Both the position numbers and the translations under genes were made by a program. Shown here one piece after another: positions 1-8,688 of a stretch of DNA of 64,000 nt (positions are counted from its first letter, which is position 1; the number at the start of each line of letters is the position of its first letter). This DNA comes from Micavibrio sp964400125 (GTDB lineage Bacteria > Pseudomonadota > Alphaproteobacteria > Micavibrionales > Micavibrionaceae), in the NCBI GenBank assembly GCA_964400125.1, contig CAYNSR010000005.1, positions 124,001 to 188,000 on the forward strand, in the 5' to 3' direction. The notes under the pieces are model-generated. The model saw only the letters and a program-made list of their open reading frames with translations, searched no databases and was not told the origin of the DNA.

Positions 1-10
1 CGGGGCTTGA

Positions 11-784
11 ATGTGCGCTATGAAAAATATGAAAAGTATCCTGATGGTCGTAGTCGGTGTTGTCCTCCTTGCCGGGGTGGGCTTTTTCACCATCACAAAC
101 AACAACAATAACACGCCCCCGGCCCGCCCGGTTTCGGCGGAAACTCCTGCGCAACAGGCAAGCGAAGCGCCGCCCGCCGCCGCTGCCGACGGGCACTCCC
201 TCGCCGCACTCAGCTACGATAATGCAAGCCTGCCTGCGGAACCGCTGGGCGAGCGGACTTTGGGTGACCCGTCTGCGCCAGTCCGGATCGAGGAGTTTTC
301 TTCCCTGACCTGCCCGCATTGTTCTCATTTCCACCGCGATACTTTTCCGGCGCTGAAGGAAAAATATATCGACAGCGGCAAGGTGTTTTTTGTCTTTACC
401 GACTTCCCCCTCAACGGCCCGGCACTGGATTCCGCGATGGTTGCGCGCTGCATGCCGCCGGAGCGTTACTTTACCTTTATCGGGTTCCTGTATGAAAATC
501 AGGAGTCCTGGGCTTTTGCGGCGGATTACAAAGCGATCCTGCGTCAAAACGCCAAGCTGGCCGGGATGAGCGATGAGGCTTTCGATTCCTGCCTGTCAGA
601 TACGGCGTTGAAAGAAGGTCTCGTCGCGCGGATGCAGGAAAAGGCTGAAAAGCACCAGATCAAATCGACGCCGAGCTTCCTGATTAACGACCAGCATGTC
701 ACCACCGGGGCCCTGCCAATTGCGGCCTTTGATGAAATCATTGCCAAGGCCGAAGCCGAAAGCGCGGCAGGGAAGGAAGAGTAG
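11..784 (+). CDS. DsbA-family thiol:disulfide oxidoreductase (exported)
   Basis: Thioredoxin-fold protein of the DsbA/Thioredoxin_4 type, predicted to act on protein disulfides in the periplasm. It has an N-terminal hydrophobic stretch (about residues 8-28) that looks like a signal peptide or anchor, then an Asn/Pro/Ala-rich linker, then the redox motif C-P-H-C near residue 101 in the context SLTCPHCSHFH. A cis-proline region is present at KSTPSFLIND. In-frame ATGs lie at 11, 20 and 29; I use 11 because a CGGGG stretch precedes it, but 20 is possible. The TGA at 8-10 may end an upstream gene outside the window. smc follows after 7 bp, so the two are probably co-transcribed. Confidence 0.88.
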   Translation: MCAMKNMKSILMVVVGVVLLAGVGFFTITNNNNNTPPARPVSAETPAQQASEAPPAAAADGHSLAALSYDNASLPAEPLGERTLGDPSAPVRIEEFSSLTCPHCSHFHRDTFPALKEKYIDSGKVFFVFTDFPLNGPALDSAMVARCMPPERYFTFIGFLYENQESWAFAADYKAILRQNAKLAGMSDEAFDSCLSDTALKEGLVARMQEKAEKHQIKSTPSFLINDQHVTTGALPIAAFDEIIAKAEAESAAGKEE

Positions 785-791
785 CTTTATA

Positions 792-3700
792 ATGGTTCAG
801 TTCACCAAACTTCGTCTGACCGGGTTCAAGTCTTTCGTCGACCGGACCGAAATGGAAATTTCACCGGGGCTGACCGGTGTCGTCGGCCCGAACGGTTGCG
901 GCAAATCCAACCTTGTCGAAGCCCTGAAATGGTCGATGGGTGAAACATCCGCCAAACGCATGCGCGGCGGCACGGGCAGCATGGATGATGTCATTTTCAA
1001 CGGCACATCCGCCCGCCCGCAACGTTCCTACGCCGAAGTCACCCTTGTTCTGGACAACGGCGACAAATCCGCCCCGGATGCCTATCCGGATCAGGAAATC
1101 GAAGTCACCCGCCGGATCGAACGCGAACACGGTTCCGCCTACAAGATCAACGGCAAATCCCTCCGCGCCCGGGATATCCAGCTTTTCTATGCCGATATCA
1201 AATGCGGCGCCGGTTCGCCGTTCCTGATTTCGCAGGGCAAGGTGACGACCCTGATTACCGCCAAACCGCAAGACCGCCGCATGCTTCTGGAAGAAGCCGC
1301 CGGGATCACGGGCCTTCACGCCCGCCGCCACGAGGCCGAATTGCGCCTGCGGGCCACCGAAAACAACATCGCCCGCCTCGAAGATATTCTCGGCGGCATG
1401 GAATCGCGCCTCAATACCTTGCGTAAACAATCGCGTCAGGCGGCCAAATACCGCAATCTGGCGGCCCAGATCAAACAACTCGAAGTCCTGATTTCCGCGC
1501 TGGACTACCGCGCAGCGGCAGAACAGGTCATTGAAATAGAGCGGAGCTTCGCCCGCTACGAAAGCGAAGTCGCCACAAAATTGCTGGCCGTCAGCAATCT
1601 GGCGCGGACGCATGAAACACAATCCGGCGGCATTCCCGAATTGCGGCAGGAAGACGCCGAAGTCGGCGCGCGCCTGCAAAACCAGAAAATCGCGCTGCAA
1701 CGTCTGGAAGATGAGGAACAGCGCCTGACTACGGCAATCGAAGACATCAGCGAACAACTCGGGCAGGCCCGTGCCGACCATGGCCATGAAACCCGCACGC
1801 TGGCCGAAAACACCGCTGTGATCGAAAAACTGGACGCAGAGGAACAGACCCTTGTCGTCGATCAGGAACAAAGCAGCAGCGTCCTGCGCGAACGCGAAGA
1901 CGCCGAACAGGCCGCCCGCAAATCCGTGGCCGCACTGGAATCGGAACTTTCCGAACTGACCGAACAATTTGCCGATATCCGCGCCCGCAAGCAAAGCCTC
2001 GAACAACAGGTCAATGCCGACCGCAGCCGTCTGGCCGCCGTCACCGAGCGCCTGACCCGCGTCGAGCAATCCCTGGCGGAAAAACAGGAAGCCCACCGCG
2101 CCGAAGACCGCGCCACGCCGCTCCGCGCAGCGATTGAAACGATGGAACAACAGGCAGAAACCCTGCGCGCCGATTTGCAAGGCACAGATTCCAGCCTGAC
2201 CACCGCCCGCAGCGAACTGGACGGCGCGCGCGAAACCATGCAATCGGCCCAGCGCGACCGCAGCAAACTGCAAGGCGAAGTCGATACCTTGCAAAGCATC
2301 GTCGATGCCTATGCGCAAGGCGATTTCCGCCCGGTTCTGGATGACATTCAGGCCGATGAAGGATTTGAAACGGCCTTGTCCAAGGCCCTCGGCGATACGT
2401 TGATGGCCTCGATCGAGGAAGACGCCCCCGTCACATGGGCAAAACGCACCCTTGCCGACCTGCCGACCCTGCCCGCCGGGGTATCCGCGCTGGAGCCGCA
2501 TATCAAGGCCCCGGAACAACTGAAGCTAGCCCTGTCGCAGATCGGCGTCGTGGACAGCGACGAACAGGGCCATGCCGCCAGCCAGTTGCTGAAGGCCGGT
2601 CAGGCGCTGGTATCACGCGACGGCGCGTACTGGCGTTGGGACGGGCTGTATATGAAGGCAACCTCCGCCGACCGCCATGCCATCCAGTTGAAACAGAAAA
2701 ACAAGCTGGCCGAGCTGGCCGCCATGCTTCCGGGCGTGGTCGTCGCCGCAGAAAACGCGGAGATCGTAGTTGCGACGCTGAACGAACAGGTCGATATGCT
2801 GCAAACCAGACGTCGCGAAGTGCAGCAGGTTTTACAGACCACCGATAACGATATTCGGATCAAGCGCAATGAACTGAACCGCGCCATCGAAGATCAATCC
2901 GCCCTGCAGGCGGAGATCGCCAAGCTTGAAGAGGCCCTGTCCCTCGCCCGCACCGATGCCGAAACACTGGGGCAGCGAATTGACACCAGCGCCCGCGAAC
3001 TCGACGGATTCGACGAAGCCGCCATCGCGCAACAGCAACAAGACATCGAATCCATGCGCGTCCGCCTGACGGAAAACCGCGAAGCGCATCACGAATCCAT
3101 CCGCGCCTTGCAAACCGTGCGGCAGGAACATTCCACCCGCGCCGCCCGCCTTCAGGCCATCGGCGACGAACGTGTCAGCCTGCAAAACCGTTGCGTCCGG
3201 GCGCGTGAGCGTATTTCCGAGCTGGAAGAACGCATCGCCACGCTTCAGGAAAAGCTTGAAGGCCTACAAAAACGCCCCGGTGAAATCCGCGAGGCTAAGG
3301 AAGGCGTTCTGAACCGTATCCGTGAGATTGAATCCGAAAAGGCAATCGTCAGCGACAGGCTTGCCGCCGCTGAGGCCGACTTGCATGAAACCAACAAGGC
3401 CCTGAAGGCGGCCGAGAGTGAATTGTCGGAAACCCGCGAACACCGCGCCGCCGCACAGGCCACCGTCGCCGCCAAGCAGCAATATATCGAAGTCCTGCGC
3501 CAGCAGATCCGCGACCAGTTCGACATGACCCCGGAAGAGCTAATGGCCAACGCCGCCGTCGATCTCGAAACCGCGCGCCCGCTGGATGAATTGCGCACCG
3601 AGCGCGAACAAGCCGTGCGCGCCCGCGACGCCATCGGCCCGGTCAACTTGCAGGCCGATATCGAAGCCGACGAACTGGAAAAGGAACTCGCTGGCATTAT

Positions 3701-4265
3701 CGCCGAGAAAAACGATCTCGGCCAGGCGATTGACGAATTGCGTCAGGCGATCCACAAACTGAACCGCGAGGCCCGCGAACGCCTGAATACCGCGTTCGAT
3801 CTGGTTAATGCCCATTTTCAGGATATGTTCCGCCGTCTGTTCAATGGCGGTCAGGCGCACCTGAAACTGATCGATTCCGACGATCCTTTGGAAGCCGGTC
3901 TTGAAATCTTCGCCCAGCCCCCGGGCAAGGCGCTGCAATCCCTCTCCCTCCTTTCCGGCGGCGAGCAGACGATGACGGCACTGGCCCTGATTTTTGCGAT
4001 GTTCCTGACCAATCCCGCGCCGATCTGCGTGATGGACGAGGTTGACGCCCCACTAGACGATGCCAACGTAGACCGGGTCTGCGACTTGCTGCGTGAATTT
4101 GCCGACAAGGGCGATACCCGCTTCGTCATCATCACCCACCACCGCCTGACCATGGCCCGCATGGACCGCCTCTATGGCGTCACCATGGCGGAACGTGGCG
4201 TCTCGCAACTCGTATCGGTTGACTTAAACAAGCAACTCGATTTTCTGGATGAGATTGCAGCGTAA
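792..4265 (+). CDS. smc: Chromosome segregation protein SMC
   Basis: Structural maintenance of chromosomes ATPase that compacts and helps segregate the chromosome as a ring with ScpA/ScpB. The 1157-residue product has the Walker A motif GPNGCGKS at residues 32-39, two long coiled coils rich in Glu, Gln, Arg and Ala, a hinge around residues 510-630, and at the C-terminus the ABC signature LSGGEQT followed by Walker B VMDEVDAPLDD. Length is normal for a bacterial SMC. The open frame extends upstream into the preceding gene, but the start at 792 (MVQFTKLRLTGFKSF) matches the family N-terminus. No scpA or scpB lies in the window. Confidence 0.96.
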   Translation: MVQFTKLRLTGFKSFVDRTEMEISPGLTGVVGPNGCGKSNLVEALKWSMGETSAKRMRGGTGSMDDVIFNGTSARPQRSYAEVTLVLDNGDKSAPDAYPDQEIEVTRRIEREHGSAYKINGKSLRARDIQLFYADIKCGAGSPFLISQGKVTTLITAKPQDRRMLLEEAAGITGLHARRHEAELRLRATENNIARLEDILGGMESRLNTLRKQSRQAAKYRNLAAQIKQLEVLISALDYRAAAEQVIEIERSFARYESEVATKLLAVSNLARTHETQSGGIPELRQEDAEVGARLQNQKIALQRLEDEEQRLTTAIEDISEQLGQARADHGHETRTLAENTAVIEKLDAEEQTLVVDQEQSSSVLREREDAEQAARKSVAALESELSELTEQFADIRARKQSLEQQVNADRSRLAAVTERLTRVEQSLAEKQEAHRAEDRATPLRAAIETMEQQAETLRADLQGTDSSLTTARSELDGARETMQSAQRDRSKLQGEVDTLQSIVDAYAQGDFRPVLDDIQADEGFETALSKALGDTLMASIEEDAPVTWAKRTLADLPTLPAGVSALEPHIKAPEQLKLALSQIGVVDSDEQGHAASQLLKAGQALVSRDGAYWRWDGLYMKATSADRHAIQLKQKNKLAELAAMLPGVVVAAENAEIVVATLNEQVDMLQTRRREVQQVLQTTDNDIRIKRNELNRAIEDQSALQAEIAKLEEALSLARTDAETLGQRIDTSARELDGFDEAAIAQQQQDIESMRVRLTENREAHHESIRALQTVRQEHSTRAARLQAIGDERVSLQNRCVRARERISELEERIATLQEKLEGLQKRPGEIREAKEGVLNRIREIESEKAIVSDRLAAAEADLHETNKALKAAESELSETREHRAAAQATVAAKQQYIEVLRQQIRDQFDMTPEELMANAAVDLETARPLDELRTEREQAVRARDAIGPVNLQADIEADELEKELAGIIAEKNDLGQAIDELRQAIHKLNREARERLNTAFDLVNAHFQDMFRRLFNGGQAHLKLIDSDDPLEAGLEIFAQPPGKALQSLSLLSGGEQTMTALALIFAMFLTNPAPICVMDEVDAPLDDANVDRVCDLLREFADKGDTRFVIITHHRLTMARMDRLYGVTMAERGVSQLVSVDLNKQLDFLDEIAA

Positions 4266-4301
4266 CGCAGAACAACACCTGCGCTCCAACCCAACGGATC
4301 A

Positions 4302-4327
4302 TCATCCCGAGCGTAGCCGAGGGATGA
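4302..4327. repeat. Intergenic palindrome, GAGCGTAGCCGAG family, single copy
   Basis: The stretch can fold as TCATCCC paired with GGGATGA around a GAGCGTAGCCGA core. The same core recurs in inverted pairs at 17302-17370 and 49201-49275, and as a variant at 62718-62795. It lies just downstream of smc and could act as a transcription end or simply be a dispersed element. Confidence 0.75.
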
Positions 4328-4396
4328 CACGGTATTGGAGTTTCGTTTTTTTCCTTGATTCAGACGTTCTATTTTCTGAAATCAACAGGCCTGCCC

Positions 4397-4567
4397 CTAA
4401 TTCAAATCGTAAGGATGCATCGGATCTTCCGGATCAAGGCGGGGGGTTTGGGGGCGCTTGATTTCTTCGTCGGTACGCAATTGTGCCGCAGATTTCTCAC
4501 ACGCATTGCCAAAGGACAGCCCCATGGGGACCGTTTTTTTCACTTTTTCATCTGTCACCGCGCTCAT
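4397..4567 (-). CDS. Small hypothetical protein, 56 residues
   Basis: A short hydrophilic protein without a signal peptide or membrane segment. The start is supported by AAGGAGA seven to eight bases upstream of the ATG at 4567. The middle contains an Asn-Ala-Cys-Glu stretch, and the C-terminus is acidic and proline-rich (DPEDPMHPYD). It is convergent with smc and downstream of the M48 protease gene on the same strand, after a gap of 116 bp. I do not recognise the family. The strong ribosome binding site is the main reason to believe it. Confidence 0.6.
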   Translation of the reverse strand: MSAVTDEKVKKTVPMGLSFGNACEKSAAQLRTDEEIKRPQTPRLDPEDPMHPYDLN

Positions 4568-4683
4568 TTGTTTCTCCTTATGGTTTTTATCTGGTCTCTT
4601 TGTACCAGAAATCCGCCGGACTGCGCAAATTTGGGGGCAAAACAGGGGCAACGGGCCTGTATGGGCTGCAACTGGCTTGAGTT

Positions 4684-5622
4684 TTACAAATCATGCGCCT
4701 TTTTCACCAGATCAATGCGCTTATTGATTGGCGGGTGAGTAATAATATCTGGAAAAATTGCGTCCGCTGGTTTTGATACGATTCCCCAGATTTTTTTTAA
4801 GAGCGACGGCTTGTTTTCCCGATCCAGATATTCAAGAGTTGAGATCATTTTTTCTGGTCCGGCTATTTCTGCCCCGTATAGATCAGCAATGTGTTCTGTG
4901 TTGCAGAAATGGGCATTTGCCATGTGACGCAGGCCGGAAGCCAGCGCAAAGCTGCCAATGGCAGCGATGCTGAGGACATTTTCGCCCGGGAGAGCGCTCA
5001 TAAGAGTGAAAAGCGGCTGACGAATTGCTTCGAGCGCTGGCATATTGGCCATAGCCGTCTCAAAATCCTGTAATGAAAGCGTTTTTGCCAAGTGACTGCC
5101 GAGGCCAAAACCACCGGCCAGAAGAGCATAAATGGACGAGGAGCTTAGAGCAATTTCTTTAAAGCGATGGCTTGTGCTGGTCATTGTGTGGCCCAGTTCG
5201 TGGCCGATAACACCTGCGGCGATACTCTCTCCGTTTTCTAGGTTCAATAATGGATTCCCATCAAAAAGGATGGACGATCCATACTCACGCTCCGTTGCAA
5301 TGAAGCAGTTTTTCAGGTTTTCGTTTTTGCTTTCGTTTTTAATGTAGATGCTTCTGATGGGTATGTTTTGTGCAGCAGCCATGCGCAAGGCCATTTCTGC
5401 CAAGGCGGGATCTGCGGGCATAACCGACGGGCTATTTTCCGAACGGGTAAAAATTTTGCCTATTTTATTGACAATACGATCAAGAATCTCAAAAGGCTTC
5501 ATGATGGCATACTCAAGAGGCTTCATGACGACATAGACGGGCAAAGTCGGCAGGCTTATGACAGCCAAACCGATGCCCAGCCATTTCTTTTTTCTTTCGA
5601 GTTGTTCAATTTCCTCGTTCAT
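4684..5622 (-). CDS. M48-family zinc metalloprotease
   Basis: Predicted membrane-anchored zinc peptidase. A hydrophobic segment at about residues 14-33 would anchor it to the inner membrane. The zinc-binding motif H-E-L-G-H is at residues 141-145, and a likely third ligand lies in EHIADLYGAEIAG about 100 residues later, the usual M48 (HtpX/Oma1-like) arrangement. A further hydrophobic region lies between them. Length is 312 residues. Base composition is lower in GC than its neighbours. The upstream region (5623-5792) is shared with the divergent atpI gene. The substrate cannot be told from sequence; membrane protein quality control is the common role of the family. Confidence 0.88.
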   Translation of the reverse strand: MNEEIEQLERKKKWLGIGLAVISLPTLPVYVVMKPLEYAIMKPFEILDRIVNKIGKIFTRSENSPSVMPADPALAEMALRMAAAQNIPIRSIYIKNESKNENLKNCFIATEREYGSSILFDGNPLLNLENGESIAAGVIGHELGHTMTSTSHRFKEIALSSSSIYALLAGGFGLGSHLAKTLSLQDFETAMANMPALEAIRQPLFTLMSALPGENVLSIAAIGSFALASGLRHMANAHFCNTEHIADLYGAEIAGPEKMISTLEYLDRENKPSLLKKIWGIVSKPADAIFPDIITHPPINKRIDLVKKAHDL

Positions 5623-5741
5623 GCATTTCCATCACTTACACTTCGCTGAACATAACGAATTATAAAGATAATTTATTATGAAATCTATAATGGAAACGTG
5701 ATGCGTAATATGCCCCGGCCTTTTTTCCAATCTTGTCGCTA

Positions 5742-5769
5742 TTGTCAACCTTCCCGTAAACCTGATAAA
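5742..5769 (+). promoter_or_regulatory. Candidate sigma70-type promoter for atpI
   Basis: TTGTCA (5742-5747), a 16-base spacer and GATAAA (5764-5769) lie 24 bp before the atpI start. A good ribosome binding site, AGGAAAG, sits just before the ATG. This is a pattern match only. Confidence 0.4.
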
Positions 5770-5792
5770 TAAGTATCCCTACAGGAAAGAAA

Positions 5793-6131
5793 ATGCCGGA
5801 AAACGAACATGAGCGCCTGAAACGCCTTTCCGACCAGATCGGCGAGATCCGCGCCGGGGAAGCCGCCGCAACGGCAAAAACCGCCGAGGCCGACAAAAAC
5901 GTCACCAATATGAGCCTCGGTGCCCGTGCCGGGGCGGAATTGATCTCCTTTACCGTCGCCGGGGGCTTGATCGGCTGGGCGCTGGACAGCCAGTTTGAAA
6001 CCAAACCGCTTTTTCTCGTGGTTTTCCTGCTGGCGGGCGTCTGCACCGGATTTTACGAAGTCTACCGGATTACCAATAACATGGGTCGCGCCGTCGGGTA
6101 TGCCGATGCTAAAAAGCGGGATAAGGAATAG
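5793..6131 (+). CDS. atpI: ATP synthase accessory protein AtpI
   Basis: Small membrane protein of the AtpI family, thought to help assemble the c-ring or import magnesium for F-type ATP synthase. The N-terminal 45 residues are charged and Ala-rich; two membrane helices follow (about residues 48-70, AGAELISFTVAGGLIGWALD, and 75-95), ending in FYEVYRITNNMG, typical of alphaproteobacterial AtpI. It normally lies directly upstream of atpB, but here atpB is 44 kb away at 50471. The next sequence downstream is IS debris. A clear ribosome binding site precedes the ATG. Confidence 0.85.
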   Translation: MPENEHERLKRLSDQIGEIRAGEAAATAKTAEADKNVTNMSLGARAGAELISFTVAGGLIGWALDSQFETKPLFLVVFLLAGVCTGFYEVYRITNNMGRAVGYADAKKRDKE

Positions 6132-6358
6132 AACATCTTCCTGCTTCATCACCCACTCTGTTTTCAGCATCCCAGCGCAAGCCGGGAGATGGATTCACGT
6201 TTCAAGTGCAACACCTGTTGTAATTGTTAAAGAATACCTCGGCGGGGGTTTTGAAGCCAAGGCATTTTCGGGGGGTCATATTATACCAACGGTCATAATT
6301 TTTGACTCAGGAGGGATTCCCAAGCTGGCTTTGATGTGACTCACTTGTGTGAACACGC

Positions 6359-6995
6359 ATGGGGGGCATGGCCGGGATTGCGATTACCAGAACAATGGAT
6401 ATGAAAGATCTGCGACGGATGGCGCGGGCGGAGAAGAGCAGTCGGGTGGCGGCACGGATGTTTGCGATTGCAAATGTGCTGAGCGGGATGAGCCGTGAGA
6501 CGTCGGCGCGGCTGGCGGGGATGGATCGTCAGACATTGCGGGACTGGGTGCACCGGTTCAACGCAGGGGGCATACGGGCCGTCCACGCGCCCTTGACGAG
6601 GACGCCCGGAAGAAACTGTATGCGCTGGTTTCGAGCGGTCATGATCCCCTGACGGACGGCCTTGTCCGCTGGCGGCGCATTGATCTGAAGCTATGGCTGG
6701 AGAAGGAATATGGAGTGTCATACGACGAGACCAGCATCGGCAGGATATTGCGTGAGATCGGATTGAGCCGCCTGTCCGTCCGCCCGGAGCATCCTGAATC
6801 CGATCCGGCTTTAATGGAGGATTTTTAAAAAACTTTACCGCAAAAGTTGCAGAAGTCCTTCCCGAAAGCGCCAAAGGCAAGTTTATCGAACTCTGGTTCC
6901 AGGACGAAGCGCGCGTTGGCCAGAAAGGCACGCTGACATACATCTGGGCACCCAAAGGCTCAAGGCCGCGCATGAAGCGTGACAAGAGATACGAA
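6359..6995 (+). pseudogene. IS630-family transposase, frameshifted 5' part
   Basis: Remnant of an IS630-type transposase. The first segment (from an ATG near 6368) encodes the helix-turn-helix part, for example SRETSARLAGMDRQTLRDW. The frame is lost near 6580-6600, resumes as a segment ending LRWRRIDLK-like and SIGRILREIGLSRLS, and shifts again at an A/T run near 6828-6835 into KFIELWFQDEARVGQKG, which holds the first catalytic Asp. The coding match stops at about 6995, where the second transposase begins, so the rest of the DDE domain is missing. The 227 bp before it (6132-6358) contain a degenerate GCGCAAGC palindrome and no gene that I can support. Confidence 0.8.
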
Positions 6996-6996
6996 T

Positions 6997-7836
6997 GTGC
7001 CTATAGATTATCGGCGCAGGGTTTTATCCTTCGTGGCAGAAGGGGGGAGCAAGCGCGAGGCTGCTCGTCTTTTCAATATTTCTCCGAACACGATTTATAA
7101 ATGGTTGAAGCTGGGTGATGATTTATCACCGCGCCCGGCCAGGACGCGCAAGCGCAAGATCGACAAGGATGCGCTGGCGCGGCATGTGCGCGAGAACCCC
7201 GACGCATTGCTCCGCGAGAGGGCCGAACATTTTGGTGTTCATACGAATGCAATATGGGTCGCGATGCGAAGCTTGGGGTTCGTAAAAAAAACAGCGTAGA
7301 TTTTCAGAGAGATGTTATATGAAAAGGATGGCGTTTTTGCGTCGCCTTCGTGAGCTCATCGCAATTTACGGTTCGCAAAACGTTGTTTACTTTGATGAAA
7401 GCGACTTTAAAAGGCAAAGCTATCGCATACACGGCTGGGCTTTGCGCGGTGAAAAAATCTACGGCAACGTATCAGGAAACAATCGCAAGCACACGAACCT
7501 CCTTATGGCGTGGCGGCGGAACAAATGGTTTGCGCCGGAAACGTTCGAGGGCACATGCGATGCAAAACGGGTGAACGAATGGCTGGAGAAAAAGCTGATC
7601 CTGCACCTTCAGGCCCCCAGCATCGTCGTCATGGACAACGCGCCGTTCCACAAGAAAAAAGAGATTGCAGCCATTCTTGAAAAAATGGCCATGTCATGCT
7701 GCCCTTGCCGCCTTATTCCCCCGATTTTAACCCTATTGAAAACAGCTTCGGTGCGCTCAAACGAAAAAGGGAGTTTGCCCCACCGGGAACCCCTATCCTC
7801 GACCTTATAAAAACGTCCGATTGTTATTTGGCATGA
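6997..7836 (+). pseudogene. Second IS630-type transposase, split by two frame changes
   Basis: An IS630-like transposase read in three pieces. Piece one (from GTG 6997) is the helix-turn-helix part, PIDYRRRVLSFVAEGG and onwards. At an A8 run (7284-7291) the frame moves by +1 into piece two, which holds YFDESDF and VVMDNAPFHKK, the first two acidic residues of the DDE triad. At an A6 run (7680-7685) the frame moves by -1 into LPPYSPDFNPIEN, carrying the final Glu, and ends at TGA 7834-7836. The A-runs could be programmed slippage sites, decay or sequencing errors. There is no upstream flank for a left inverted repeat, so the copy is incomplete. Confidence 0.8.
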
Positions 7837-8237
7837 CTATAGATTCCGGCTTGCGCCGGAAAGAATGTCTCCGCACCCCCGCGCAAGTGTTGCACCCGCC
7901 CCTGCGCCCGCGCCACCATCGTGTGAAAGTCGCCATGCCCGGCGCGCATATGCCCTTCTTCCGTTGAAGCGGCACGGTAATACAACATCAGAAACACCCG
8001 TATCGCCGCCGTCAATGTCGTGCGTGAATTCTTGTGTGTCTGGATCAGCGAACACAGATCATGAATCCGGCATCGTTCCCGCCGCGCAATATCGCGCAGC
8101 GCCGCCCACATCTCCGGCTCCAGCCGAACCGATGTGCGGTGTCCCTGCACGGTGATATTACGGCTGACCAGCGTGCTGACCTGACGGCGGGAGGGCTCCT
8201 CTGCGGAGGCGGTACAAACGGGCGATACCCCTGACAT
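7824..8237 (-). CDS. Ribbon-helix-helix domain protein
   Basis: A 137-residue protein with an alphaproteobacterial ribbon-helix-helix DNA-binding domain: the beta strand and first helix are around VQGHRTSVRLEPEMWAALRD, and the second helix region is CRIHDLCSLI, followed by LTAAIRVFLMLYYRAA. The start at 8237 has AAAGGA a few bases upstream; an in-frame extension to 8324 is less likely. The last 15 or so residues (FFPAQAGIY and beyond) are encoded by the palindromic repeat at 7843-7861 and by IS-flanking DNA, so the original C-terminus was probably replaced. Likely a transcription regulator; target unknown. Confidence 0.75.
   Translation of the reverse strand: MSGVSPVCTASAEEPSRRQVSTLVSRNITVQGHRTSVRLEPEMWAALRDIARRERCRIHDLCSLIQTHKNSRTTLTAAIRVFLMLYYRAASTEEGHMRAGHGDFHTMVARAQGRVQHLRGGAETFFPAQAGIYSHAK
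7843..7861. repeat. Palindrome ATTCCGGCTTGCGCCGGAA
   Basis: A short inverted repeat around a GCGCAAGC-type core lying at the end of the IS debris and inside the 3' end of the ribbon-helix-helix gene. A closely related copy is at 50321-50343. Confidence 0.6.
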
Positions 8238-8369
8238 AGGCGGTCCTTTCATCCTGTAGTTGTAATTGTGTGGCCGGGAGAACACCGGCGCAACCAATTT
8301 TATACAGAAAAAAAGAAAACTCAACCCTAGGGCGATATTTCATGCGGGCGTATTCATAACCCGCGGGAA

Positions 8370-8639
8370 CTATTCCTCTAACACATTGATAGACAAGGCA
8401 TGAATCCCGTTTTTCATTTCCTCTTCAAGGATACCGTAGATTACCCTCTGCGCCGCTATTCTGGTCATTCCATGCAGTTTTGTGGATGCAACCCTGACGC
8501 GAAAATGCGACTCGCCCGTGCCGTTATCCCCGGCATGGCCCCGGTGCAGGTGGCTTTCATTGATAACCTCCAGATATCCGGGGTCCAGAGATTCCGTCAG
8601 CTTTCGCTCTATTTTATCTTCCATACGCATCACTTTCAT
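8370..8639 (-). CDS. bolA: BolA-family protein
   Basis: BolA-like protein of 89 residues. The family binds [2Fe-2S] glutaredoxins and takes part in iron-sulfur handling or stress-linked regulation. Seen here are an N-terminal helix (EDKIERKLTESLDP), the strand LEVINESHLHRGH, the conserved ESHFRVRV segment and an R-x-x-A-Q-R helix. ATGs at 8639, 8630 and 8624 are possible starts. It is divergent from the J-domain gene, with 49 bp between them, an arrangement common in alphaproteobacteria. No monothiol glutaredoxin gene is nearby in this window. Confidence 0.88.
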   Translation of the reverse strand: MKVMRMEDKIERKLTESLDPGYLEVINESHLHRGHAGDNGTGESHFRVRVASTKLHGMTRIAAQRVIYGILEEEMKNGIHALSINVLEE

Positions 8640-8688
8640 ATGTCAGAATATTGAGGATTTGTCCATAACAGGGCATAATGAAAAGACG

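Larger units (their letters stand above)
6359..7840 (+). mobile_element. Fused IS630-element debris
   Basis: Two unrelated-looking IS630-type transposase remnants lie head to tail, the first lacking its 3' half and the second lacking its 5' flank. The join is at about 6993-6999. I could not identify convincing terminal inverted repeats or a TA target duplication. This patch separates atpI from the ribbon-helix-helix gene. Confidence 0.7.

Noticed and set aside
861..2519. Long open frame antisense to smc
   Set aside because: It mirrors the codon pattern of smc, encodes Gly/Phe-rich low-complexity protein and has no known motif or ribosome site; it is a shadow of the real gene.
4249..4461. Reading frame after smc on the plus strand
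   Set aside because: It overlaps smc and a palindromic repeat, and shows no family features.
4397..4567. Assignment of the small protein to DUF1674 (SdhAF4-like)
   Set aside because: The C-terminus shares only a loose acidic/proline character; the family signature is absent.
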